Shown piece after piece: positions 36,797-46,053 of a stretch of 64,000 bases of DNA. Positions within the stretch are counted from its first letter, which is position 1. Every line of letters starts with the position of its first letter. This DNA is from Lunularia cruciata. Its lineage: Eukaryota > Streptophyta > Marchantiopsida > Lunulariales > Lunulariaceae. The notes beneath the pieces were generated by a model. The model was not told the DNA's origin. It saw nothing but the letters and a program-made list of their open reading frames with translations, and ran no database searches. The position numbers and the translations under genes are program-made. Where the stretch lies: positions 17,056,001 through 17,120,000 of the forward strand of contig OX419762.1 in the NCBI GenBank assembly GCA_948567375.1. Direction: 5' to 3'.

Positions 36797-37607
36797 CTAA
36801 GTATAATTGAGCTAGTTGTGGAGCGGTCACCTCCTTGGTGGTGGGGCGTACATGAATCATTTTGCTAAGCCGGTCCACAAAGACCACAATGGAGTCAAAC
36901 CCTGAGGCGGTCTTGGGTAATTCACATACGAGATCCATACTCACTTGTTCCCAACGTTGGGTAGGAGTGGGGAGAGGTTGAAGGAGCCTTGCATGAGCTT
37001 GATTAGAAGCTTTGTTCTGTTGGCAAAGTAGGCAGCTACGCACATAGTCCATCACGTCGTTGCTCATCTTGGGCCAATAGTAATGGCGCTTGACTGCATC
37101 CAAGGTCTTGTCCACTCCGACATGAGCTGCAATGGCCGAATCATGACATTCCGCTAGAATGGTGGTGCGTAATTCTGGGACATTTGGGATCCATAATTTG
37201 CCATCCCGAAAGGTGAGTCCTTGGGTACTGGTGACACCTTTGGATGATTGTGCTTCTACAATCTGTGGGTCAGTTTTTGTAGCCGCCATAATCTCTTGCC
37301 AAAATTTAGGGTTAATCTTAACCTCTGCCACCAAGTTGTTGGCCATTGGCATGCGGGTGAATGCATCTGCAAGTTGCTTCTTACCTTCCATGTAGGTGAT
37401 TGTCATGTTGAAGCATTGTCGCCACTCTGCCCACCGAATTTGGCAATGAGATAGATCCTTCTGTGTCTCGAGGTAGACTAGAGGTTTGTGGTCTGTCTCT
37501 ACTACAAATGCCTTCTCACCCAAGTAGTGCTTCCAATGCTTGGTTGCTAGAACGATCGCCAGCTCTTCTCGTTCTGTGGTGTGGTAGTTGCGCTCTGCTG
37601 GTAACAA
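36639..37607 (-). pseudogene. C RNase H and integrase N-terminal part
   Basis: RNase H: TEREELAIVLATKHWKHYL, TDHKPLVYL, and ADAFTRMP. Integrase zinc region: HVGVDKTLDAVKRHYYWPKM and CLLCQQNKASN (HHCC complete). Catalytic core: MDLVCELPKT with first Asp, and LITDRGTQFTS with second Asp. It is out of frame with both the RT before it and the chromodomain part after it. Confidence 0.88.
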
Positions 37608-37857
37608 CTTTTGAGAGAAATATGCAATTGGATGCCATCCGTCATGCCACTATTGTTGTAGGACTACTCCTATTGCTACGCCTGAGGCATCTGTAGCCAA
37701 CTTGATTGGACGTTTTGGGTCATACCACTTCAAGATTGGTGCATGTAGCAAGGTGGCCTTCAGTTCTTGAAAGGCCAACTCTTGTGCAGTCCCCCATGTC
37801 CACTTCTTCCCCTTGCCAAGTAGTGTCGTTAAAGGCTGTGCAACCTTGGAGAAGTCC

Positions 37858-38682
37858 TTACAAATCTAAGAAGCTCTTAAGTTGAGTCTGATCTCCTGGG
37901 GCACTCCATTTTTGAATGACCTCTATTTTATCTATCAATACTTGAATGCCCTCTGCACTTACTCTATGCCCCAAGTAGTCTACTTCAGACTTGCCAAACT
38001 CACACTTTGAGATTTTGGCGTACAACTGATTCTGTCTTAGAATCCGGAGGACCTCTCGTAGATGTTGTTTGTGTTCTGTCATCGTGCTACTGTATACTAA
38101 GATATCATCCAAGAAGACGATAACAGACTTATCCAAGTGTGGACGAAATATGTCATTCATTAGACTCATGAAAGTGGCAGGTGCATTGGTGAGGCCAAAA
38201 GGCATCACAAGATACTCAAAGTGGCCATACCTGGTTCGAAAGGCAGTTTTGTGCACATCCTCCTCTGCAATTTGGATTTGATTATAATCGCTTCGCAAGT
38301 CCAGTTTGGTGAAGTATCTTGCTCCATGAAGTTGATCAAACAGGTCATCCATGCGAGGTAAGGGGTATTTATTCTTTACTGTTTGTTGATTGAGACCCCG
38401 ATAGTCAATGCACATGCGCATTGTACCATCCTTCTTCTTCACAAACAAGATAAGGGCCCCATATGGTGATACGCTAGGTTGGATGAACCCTTTCTGCAAC
38501 ATCTCCTCAATTTGAGTTTTACACTCCTCCAATTCATGAGGTGATAGGCGATATGGGGCCTTACAAGGAGGCGTCTTCCCTGGAAGTGTCTCAATTTTGT
38601 GATCTACTTGCCTTTTTGGTGGTAATCCTAAGGGTAGATCATCAGGAAAGACATCTTGAAACTCATCCACCACATCCTTCAA
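37858..38682 (-). pseudogene. C reverse transcriptase
   Basis: Long open frame covering [53 protein letters not shown], and the catalytic [10 protein letters not shown]. It is in the same frame as the protease but separated from it by a stop near 38709. The frame breaks at about 37857 before the connection region. The RT motifs themselves look intact. Confidence 0.9.
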
Positions 38683-38706
38683 TTTCTCAAGAATTTGTCC
38701 ATCGAG

Positions 38707-39273
38707 TTATGCACTCTGGACTTCTCTTATTAGACCCATAAAACATCTATCAGACTTACAGACAGTTGCCGTCCCTACAACATATAGAGGCAGTTTCTGC
38801 TTGTGTGATTTTTCTTTAACTCCAATGATTGACCATTGGTGGGCTTCCACTACTTTCTTCCTCCAATCCACCATAGGGTTGTACTGCTCTATCCATGGCA
38901 TGCCTAAAATTGCATCATAACGGGCTAACTGTATCACTCGCCACTCAATTGCTTCTTGATATTCTCCTACAGAGAGAGTGACCCGTCTAGGTAATGATTC
39001 AATCCTCTCTGTTTGCCCATTTGGTAACTCTACTTCTTCACTTCCATCTCTCTCTAGATCCATTCCCAATCTTATTGCAACAGAGCAAGACAAGAAATTC
39101 TCTGTTGCTCCCGGATCGATTAATACTCTCACTTGATTACCTTCTAAGATTCCATTCACAACAATCAATTGTGAGGTTGCCTTTTGGGATTGGTGCGCAT
39201 TATTCTTCTTCCTTCCCTCGCTTCTCTGCTTCCTTATTGAGCCAGTAAGGCCGCGAGGTACATTTACTGGCAA
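38707..39273 (-). pseudogene. C protease
   Basis: Retropepsin-like domain with VRVLIDPGATENFLS, where the usual D-S/T-G is D-P-G, followed by AILGMPWIEQYNPMVDW. A leading stretch links to gag. The change to Pro at the active-site second position, plus a stop at its end, argues that this copy is inactive. Confidence 0.85.
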
Positions 39274-39289
39274 TCTTCATTTTCTGAAG

Positions 39290-40352
39290 TGATTTCCACC
39301 TCCTCCTCGCCAATGTGCCTCTCCATGTTGTTCAAAGATTGCCTGAATGAAGGCCGAGGGCCTCTAGGGAAACGAGTGCAACAATTGGTAGATATGTGCC
39401 CAATACGGCCACAATTGTAACAACAACGTTGTTCTCCTCGAGTCCCTTCTCCTCGTGGGACTCCATCTCTTCGTTCTTCTACCCGTCCCCGCTCCCCTTG
39501 AAGCGGTCGTGCTCCTCGATCCCGGAATCAAAGGTTACCCAATTCCATCAGTACTGGTCCACCCATGTGTGGCATTTCTGCCCGATAATGTTGAGGTGGA
39601 GCTACTCCTTCACCTCCACCTAATGCTCCTGCTATTCTCTACGCACAAGCAATGGCTTCAAATACCGTGCAAGGCTTTTGCACCATGACTTCTTGGCAAA
39701 TCCGCTCTTTCAACCCTCGTTTGAAATTGTCGAGAGCCTCTGTTGGACTCATGTTGGTAATTGCGACTTGTAGATCCAGAAAAGCCTCCACATACTCTTG
39801 AATGCTATTCTTCTATCTCAATCCCCATAGTCGGGTTTGAGCCATCTGCACAGAATCCACCGATTGGAAATTCTTCAGCAACCCTTCTTGCATTGTTGTC
39901 CATGTGACCTCCCTTCTCTCTACCAGCATGGATCGTTCCCAAGCATCATACTATGTGAGGGCTTTATCGGTCAAGTACCCACATGCAAACACTCCTGCAA
40001 CATGCTCTGTGATCTCTGTTGAGAACAATCGGAAATATTGATTCATTCTCGAGATCCAATTTTCCACTACTCCCATCGAACGCTGCCCCTTGTAAGGTTC
40101 GATGTTGCAGGTCTTCTTCATCCGGAGTAGCAATGTGGTTTCATCGTTGATAGGGTTTGTAGGCACGGATGCCTCTCCAAGTACTTCAATCGCAGGTACT
40201 GGGTTTTGAGAGGGCTCTTCTTCTTGCATGGCTTGATCATTCCTGAGGATCTGCACTTGACTTTGTAATGTCTCCATGGTCATCTTAATCTCTTGAAATT
40301 CATTCAACATCCCTTGCATTCCTTGCACCAACTCTTGCAATTGCGGATCCAT
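39290..40352 (-). pseudogene. C gag with zinc knuckle
   Basis: ATG at 40352 (MDPQLQELVQGMQGMLNEF), a coiled-coil-like N-terminus, then VVENWISRMNQYFRLF. A stop follows at 39949, but the frame continues with capsid-like sequence (LDNFKRGLKERICQEV near 39710) and further stops. An intact CCHC knuckle CYNCGRIGHISTNC lies at about 39370-39420, which binds element RNA in related gags. Confidence 0.85.
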
Positions 40353-40385
40353 GGTTCCTGCAACCCTCAGTTGCTAATGTCTACT

Positions 40386-40589
40386 TCAATACAGAGTCAA
40401 TATAATCACTCTGGAAGGTGCACAAACTATCGGAACTACCATTGGGACCTCAGAAGCTATCACTCGTTGATAATACTCCTCACCAAAATTCCTAACCACA
40501 AAATCTCTAAACATCAATTTTGGCCTCACTACATAACGGATTTCTACTTGAGTGTTGAAAGGGAGAGGATTTGGGAAATTCATGTCCAT
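40386..40589 (-). CDS. Leader open frame 2 of C (67 residues)
   Basis: ATG-started frame just before gag: PFNTQVEIRYV, then VVRNFGEEYYQRVIAS, and PMVVPIVC. It resembles leader frame 1 of C and the A/B leader frames. Function unknown. Confidence 0.5.
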   Translation of the reverse strand: MDMNFPNPLPFNTQVEIRYVVRPKLMFRDFVVRNFGEEYYQRVIASEVPMVVPIVCAPSRVIILTLY

Positions 40590-40593
40590 TTTA

Positions 40594-40815
40594 TCATAAT
40601 AGAATGTAGATTGTCAAATCCCACTCTCTGTCATATATCACCACAGGTAGAATCACCGGGTTTGGTGAGTTCATCACTCTCTCCATGAATTCTGCGCCAA
40701 AATGATAAACTAGCGATACCCTCAAATGCTCGCGCTGGATATACATAACCTTGATGTGGAATGGGTTTGAGAATGGAAAGCTAGGTGCGGGAAATTGGCC
40801 TCTCGACGCATCCAT
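40594..40815 (-). CDS. Leader open frame 1 of C (73 residues)
   Basis: ATG-started frame closer to the primer site: PFHIKVMYIQREHL, then LVYHFGAEFMERVMNS, and PVILPVVIYDREWDL. Same spacing of F-x-x-x-V, FG-x-E/D-F/Y and P-V-V-x-Y motifs as A and B, although A/B and C belong to different families. Ends five bases before leader frame 2 begins. Confidence 0.5.
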   Translation of the reverse strand: MDASRGQFPAPSFPFSNPFHIKVMYIQREHLRVSLVYHFGAEFMERVMNSPNPVILPVVIYDREWDLTIYILL

Positions 40816-40942
40816 CCCATCCGCTCTCTAAAGTCCTTCCTAAGTCTAGCAACTACTCTATGTTCTCCACCTCAAATTACTCAGTTTCAGTAGTTTGTGC
40901 TATTCCAAGAGGGGTGATCCACTCTCTTGGACTAAAACACTT

Positions 40943-40954
40943 GCTTAGATACCA
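40943..40954 (-). other. Primer-binding site of C
   Basis: TGGTATCTAAGC on the minus strand, one base inside the 5' LTR, two mismatches to the initiator-tRNA complement. Confidence 0.85.
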
Positions 40955-40955
40955 T

Positions 40956-41696
40956 TGTAATACTCCAAGGACAAGAGAAGAGAGATAACATAGATTGCAC
41001 ACTCAAACAATCGATGCCCCAAGGGAGCAACTTCTCTTTATTATATAGACAAAGAGGATCTCCGGCAAGGAAGCTCCACCATAGGATTAGGGACACAGAT
41101 AGGTAACATTTCAGCAAGCTCCACCCTTGGATTACCTACTTGGATGGGTGACATGTCTGGTCTAGGTCCTATCTGGTTGGTCAAACAAGCTTTGACCGGA
41201 GGGAATCTTTTAGGGAATCTTCCTATAGGAATATCAAAATCACGTGAGTAAGGTACCATTGGAAAGCTCTCGACGAGACAAACCAGGAAGGAGGGAAGGC
41301 CAGCCTTTCCTCCATTTGGGGGGGGGGGGAATTTGCACATTTTTGAGGCCTAATTCATCCATTTAGGCCTCCAAAATTGCCTTCAAAGATTTCAGGCATA
41401 TTTCGGTTCCTACTCTATTAGTAGAAGTCCCCTTTTGGTGATACCTCCTTCTGATCTGTTTAGACCATCATGTGTAACATCCTTCCAGATGTTACCAAAC
41501 CAATTCTCACCTTTAAATCATATGTCTAGCTATTGGTTCTAAGGTTCTCAAGTCTATTTCGGTTTTTGCCCTATTAGTAGTACTCTTTTGGTGATACTTC
41601 TATCTGATCTATTTCGACCATCATGTATAACATCCTTTTAGATGTTACCAAACCGAATTTCACATCTAGATCATATGGCTAGCTCTTGGTATTACA
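40956..41696 (-). repeat. 5' LTR of C
   Basis: 741 bp. Same termini as the 3' LTR, with a longer G run near 41325. Confidence 0.93.
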
Positions 41697-43925
41697 AGTA
41701 TGGGCATTTTGAGTGGAAAGTTCTTCCTTTTGGGCCCACTAATGCTCTAATAGTCTTCATGGATCATATGCATCAGGTGTTGGATGGACTATTGGATTGG
41801 TACGTGGTGGTGTTCTTGGATGATATCTTAATATATAGCAAGACAAAGGCAGAACATGTGAATCACATACGAGAAGTCCTAAAATGACTACGAAAATGGA
41901 AATTTTATTGCAAGAAGTCAAAGTGTGCCCTTTGACAAAAGGAAGTTACCTTCTTGGGTCACAAGATCTCATCAAAGGGGATCAAGATGGAGGAGGAGAA
42001 AATAAAGGCTATTAGTGATTGGCCTAATCCAAAGGATGCTATAGAAGTATGGGCATTCAATGGGTTGGCCAGCTTTTGTCGACGGTTCATCCATTATTTT
42101 GCTCATGTGGCTACACCATTGATTGACCTCTTGGAGAAGGACTTGAGCTTCTAGTGGACCACCAAGCATGAAGAAGCATTCCAAAAGTTGAAACATATGT
42201 TGTCTTCAAGACCCATTCTTCAACCATATGATCCTCAACTACCATGTGTGGTTGATTTTGATGCTTTTAACTTTGCAATTGGAGCCGTGTTGCAATAGGA
42301 ATTCCCATATGGACTACATCCCATTGCCTTTGTGTCTTGCCAACTCAATACGGCTGAAAGAAATTACTCTACTTGAGAACAACTTGCAATGGTATATGTC
42401 ACTAAGGTATGGAGGCATTACCTCTTGGGGAAACAAGTGATTATGCAGACTGATCATAAACAATTGTTGCAGGCCTTACACTTGGAACACATGAAGAGTC
42501 TACATCATCAATGGGAGGAACAACTCCAATTGTTTGACATCAAACTTGAATACAAACCAGGTTGGTTCCATGTCATCCTTGATGCTTTATCACGATGACC
42601 TGATTTGAAGTCTCTTCCTCTCATCACAACGACAATTATGATGGTGTCAATTGACTCCAAGGTCCAAAACAAGTTTCAGTCAGCTCTACAACAAGATCAC
42701 TTCTTCCAAATGGTACATGGTCACCTTACAGCATGTGACAAAGAGTACAACACCTTCTCCATCAAGTAAGGCCTTCTATTCCATGAGGACCAAATCTATG
42801 TTCTAGCCAAAGGTGATCTTTGACTTATGCGCCTTCAAGAAGCCCATGATTTACCCATAGCTGGTTACATGGATGTGGACAAGACCTTGGATACCTCCAA
42901 CACCAATGGTGGTGGCCCAACATGACGCAAGATCTTTGAGAATTTGTCCTATAATGTGAGAGCTGCCAACGTAAAAAGGCCAACAACAAAAGCTAAGTCG
43001 ACTCCTTCAACCACTCACCATTCCAATCGCTCAATAGGAGCATGTGAGCTTAGATCTCATCACATCCTTGCCCAAGACAAAGCAAGGACACACAACAATT
43101 ATGGTGTTTGTAGATAAGCTTAGTAAGCAAATCCACTTGGCACCAACTTGTGATATCATGGATGCTCTAACCTTAGCACAAATCTACTTTGACAATGTCA
43201 TCAAGCATCATGGGATGCAACATGTACTCATCTCTGGCCGTGATCCTTAATTTACTAGGAAGTTTTGGCAAGCACTCTTCCAAATACTCGGCACCAAGCT
43301 TGTTTTGTCCATGGCCTATCATCCTCAAACTGATGGAAAAACCAAATAGGCAAATCTTACATTGGAGGATATGATGCGTGCCTTCGTCAATGTCCATCAT
43401 ACCAATTGGGATGAATGTCTTGCAGTTGTAGAATTTGCTTATAATAATTCCAAACATGCCAGCACCAAATTTTCTCCTTTCTTTCTCAATTTTGGCCAAG
43501 ATCTGCTTGTTCCAAATTCTCTTCTTGCTCCCCCTCCATCTCAGGTTCCTCATACTTCAACATTTGTGACCATTATATCCCAATCTCTCCAACAAGCTAA
43601 ATCTCACCTCCTTGTTGCTCATAATTGTCAAAAACAATATGTGGACCACCATCTTTGTGATCTCACCTTTGAAGTTGGTGATAAAGTCATGCTATCTTCT
43701 AGTAACCTCCCTTTCCCACTTGATACCCAAGTTTGTAAACTTACCCCTAATTGGATAAGACCCTTTGATGTCACCCAAATTCTATCTTTTGTTGCTTATT
43801 GACTTGCCTTGTCTTGTCACATGCGTATCCATCATGTCTTTCATATTTCCAAGTTGAAACCCTTTTTTTCTAACCCCTCTTCCTTTTCCTCTCAAATCCA
43901 ACGTCCCCTTCTTCCTATCCCTATC
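41697..43925 (+). pseudogene. A RT end, RNase H and integrase
   Basis: Resumes exactly where A was cut: YGHFEWKVLPFGPTNA, then the catalytic [11 protein letters not shown] (41642-41887 frame) and FLGHKISSKGIKM. RNase H has MQTDHKQLLQALHLEHM and ends ILDALSR (42389-42598). Integrase has MSLDLITSLPKTKQGH with the first Asp (43044), SGRDP near 43240 and EFAYNNSKHASTKFSPFF (43420-43480). Stops and indels occur throughout, for example after the RT and in the zinc region. Confidence 0.85.
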
Positions 43926-44110
43926 AATGATCATGAGAGTACAAAGTTGATCGTATCCTTGCGCGTCACCATATTCAACAATGTCGTCAACAACGTATGG
44001 AGTACAAGGTCCTTTGGAAAGAGTATCCCCTTCATGATGCCACATGGGAACCTCTTTCTCACCTCCAAAATGCATAGATGGCCATCCAAAAATTCAAAGC
44101 TTCACTAGTG
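43926..44110 (+). pseudogene. A chromodomain remnant
   Basis: Collinear with the B chromodomain, but with small indels near the first aromatic residue. VLWK followed by a Glu in place of Gly and an HMG-like frame change lie near 44020. Confidence 0.7.
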
Positions 44111-44130
44111 ATGAGGACGTCACCAACTAG

Positions 44131-44143
44131 CGGTGGAGGAATA
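44131..44143 (+). other. Polypurine tract of A
   Basis: AGCGGTGGAGGAATA-like purine run (44129-44143) directly before the 3' LTR. It primes plus-strand synthesis in related elements. Confidence 0.8.
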
Positions 44144-44557
44144 TGTAACAATATGGAGTTTAACGACAAAGTTAATAGGGCTAATGAAGTAGCAAATAAG
44201 ACAAATTAGCCTAGAATATTCCTAAAGTATCTAGGAAGCTTCTTGGGAAGCTTCTCGGTTAGCTTAGCATACATCTCAAGTAAGTAGTTTCTAGAAGGAA
44301 GCTTCTAGAAGCTTCCAACTAGCTTAGCTTGCATGCCAAATAGGCGGCTTCTAGAAGGAAGTTCCTTGAGAAGCTTCCTAGTTAACTTGGCTTGCACTCT
44401 AAGAAAGCGGCTTGAAGAAGCTTCTCAAGGGCCTTGTATGCTACCTATAAATACCAAAACCAAATCTCATGCTAGGCATTCAGAGTTTTCCCTCATTAAA
44501 GTGTCCTAATGTGAGCTTCCATTCTTCTATTTCTCTCCTTGGTCACTGTCTTTTATA
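44144..44557 (+). repeat. 3' LTR of A
   Basis: 414 bp. Contains the best heat-shock-element array of the window, GAAgcTTCtaGAAgcTTC at 44298-44315, preceded by TTCtaGAA at 44289-44296, and GAAtaTTC at 44214-44221. TATAAATA lies near 44446. Confidence 0.93.
44298..44315 (+). promoter_or_regulatory. Four-module heat-shock element in the A LTR
   Basis: GAAGCTTCTAGAAGCTTC matches alternating nGAAn/nTTCn modules with 2-base gaps, the binding site of trimeric heat-shock factors. The same kind of array occurs at 26812-26824, 26875-26887, 28907-28919, 28990-29002, 34199-34211 and 3938-3950. Confidence 0.75.
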
Positions 44558-44562
44558 ACTAA

Positions 44563-44924
44563 GATATAAGTTTGAGAAGATTTCTATGATTTTTGGTGGC
44601 TATGGAGGTTTAGCCAAACCTAAAATTGTTTTGGAGTCATTGTAGATCATACAAGAGGCGGTAGGAGAGGTGCTTAAGCTCAATAGAGAGATCACAACAA
44701 GCTGATCATTTTGAGACCTAAAGTAGCACCTAAGACCAAGGAACAAGGGAGCAGCAAATTTCTTTCTTGTTGTTGGTAGCTTTTTTGGTAGTGGTTAAAT
44801 TTCTCAACATTGGAATCAGTGGTTGTCATTTTCCAAGGGATCATTGAGGGAGACTAGCGGGAGACAAATAGCAAAATGGCAATTGTCCACTAACTCCCCC
44901 CCAGATTCTCCAAAGGGGTCTTTT
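44563..44924. other. Short unassigned stretch after element A
   Basis: Continues the sequence into which A inserted. Possibly E2 internal DNA. No recognised coding. Confidence 0.35.
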
Positions 44925-44947
44925 TTGGTGTGAATCCAAGGTTTTTA

Positions 44948-46053
44948 CCCCCCATCATTTGGCATGTTGTAGGATATATAAAATAGGATATCTTGCTAGA
45001 ACTTGGAAAAATAACCTGGCTGCAATCTAGGAGCATGCTGGATGTAACATTGTGGTAGTGTAAATTCAGGTTCCCCTCTAATTAGCACGTCTGCCCATGG
45101 AGATGAACAAGTTTTATACAAGTTCTCTTGAGAGTTGTGATTAAGTCCTAAGGTTGTAAAATCCGTTCCCAAAGCAAGAGTTTTCAGGTGATAATTGCTC
45201 ATCCTTATTACACTTAGCAAACCTAGCAGTCCAAATCAATCAAGAGAAGCTTGGTTTCCCTAACCAGAATCCCAACAATGTCTCTAAGTGACTGCCCAAC
45301 TACAGCAAGCTATTGTTGATATGCCCTTAATCTGCTGAACTGCAATTGTTGATGTTGCTATTATTGATGTATCAGCTGGTCATAGAACTCCAATTTTTCA
45401 GCCACCTCCAAAAATCTTCCTGATTGCAATGATTGTGCCGCCTCAAAGGCAGGTGGTCCAACAACCTAAGCTATGGCAGGTATGTACAATTAGCTCTCAA
45501 TAATGCCCATGTAGAGAGGCTGGTTGATACTCCAATTCCTTGGTGCTGCTGTTGGTGTGGAACATATGAACCTCCTAGCAAAAAACAGCTGTTCTTCCCA
45601 TTAAGAAGTGTTAAGATTGCATTGCTACCAGTGCATTTTTGTGTTGCTATTCCTTGTGCTGCATTTTAGAGGTCAAATTAGTGCTCCCACTTATAGGACC
45701 CTGTAGCCCTCTCCTTGAAGTCTGTCAAGTAGTCAGCTATGGGAAGTCATTCAAATAAATGGCAACTCCATCATTTGTACCTCCATCATTCCTTAGACCT
45801 AAGCTACCAAGTTGCCCATTAGCCAAAGGTACTTGTATGCCTGAACATGGAGATGATGAAAAATTGCTCCCAAGTAGTGAGACAGCTTGTGGTATTGCTC
45901 TACTGATCATAGCCAAAAGGTTGTATGAAGGACTATAAGTTGATGAAGACATGTTAACTCCTTGTTGTACCATAGAATTGACAGGCCACCCAGGCCCTTG
46001 TACACCAATTCCACTACACACACTTAGAGTGTTTGGTGTGAATCCAAGGTTTT
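44948..46053 (-). pseudogene. Processed NOT2 (VIP2-like) pseudogene, CCR4-NOT complex subunit
   Basis: Minus-strand pieces follow the order of plant NOT2 without introns. First NGQLGSLGLRNDGGTNDGVA and YLNDFPQL (45737-46021). Then FYDQLIHQ (near 45390). Then MLSVIRMSNYHLKTLALGTD and FTTLGLNHNSQENLYKT, with GEPEFTLPQCY (44996-45220). Finally FYISYNMPND (near 44955), after which the C-terminal NOT domain is missing. NOT2 is a scaffold of the CCR4-NOT deadenylase. Many stops and frameshifts and the absence of introns point to a retrocopy. A 21-bp direct repeat (TTGGTGTGAATCCAAGGTTT plus T) brackets it at 44925-44945 and 46033-46053. Part of it is duplicated to the right. Confidence 0.8.

Larger units (their letters stand above)
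35112..41696 (-). mobile_element. Chromovirus C, inserted in the A reverse transcriptase
   Basis: Minus-strand element of 6585 bp with LTRs 35112-35853 (3') and 40956-41696 (5'), about 95% alike by eye. Target duplication GGTAT (35107-35111) versus AGTAT (41697-41701), one mismatch. Primer site, two leader frames, gag with zinc knuckle, protease, RT, RNase H, integrase and chromodomain are all present. Damage seen: a few in-frame stops in gag, one stop between protease and RT, and two frameshifts. It is the best preserved element in the window and belongs to a family distinct from A/B/D. Confidence 0.95.
26742..44557 (+). mobile_element. Chromovirus A with two nested insertions
   Basis: Full-length Ty3/gypsy element on the plus strand: LTRs at 26742-27141 and 44144-44557, flanked by perfect 5-bp target duplications ACTAA (26737-26741 and 44558-44562). 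Element B sits in its protease and element C in its reverse transcriptase. Subtracting both with their target duplications leaves about 5585 bp, matching B (5636 bp), its close relative. Order of events: A, then B and C. The polyprotein is broken by stops and indels independent of the insertions. The 3' LTR ends TA rather than CA. Confidence 0.95.

Noticed and set aside
37159-37454. Plus-strand frames inside element C
   Set aside because: Antisense shadows of RNase H and integrase.
45737-46021. NOT2-like frame as a functional gene
   Set aside because: Neighbouring parts are out of frame, the C-terminal domain is missing and introns are absent, so it is a pseudogene.
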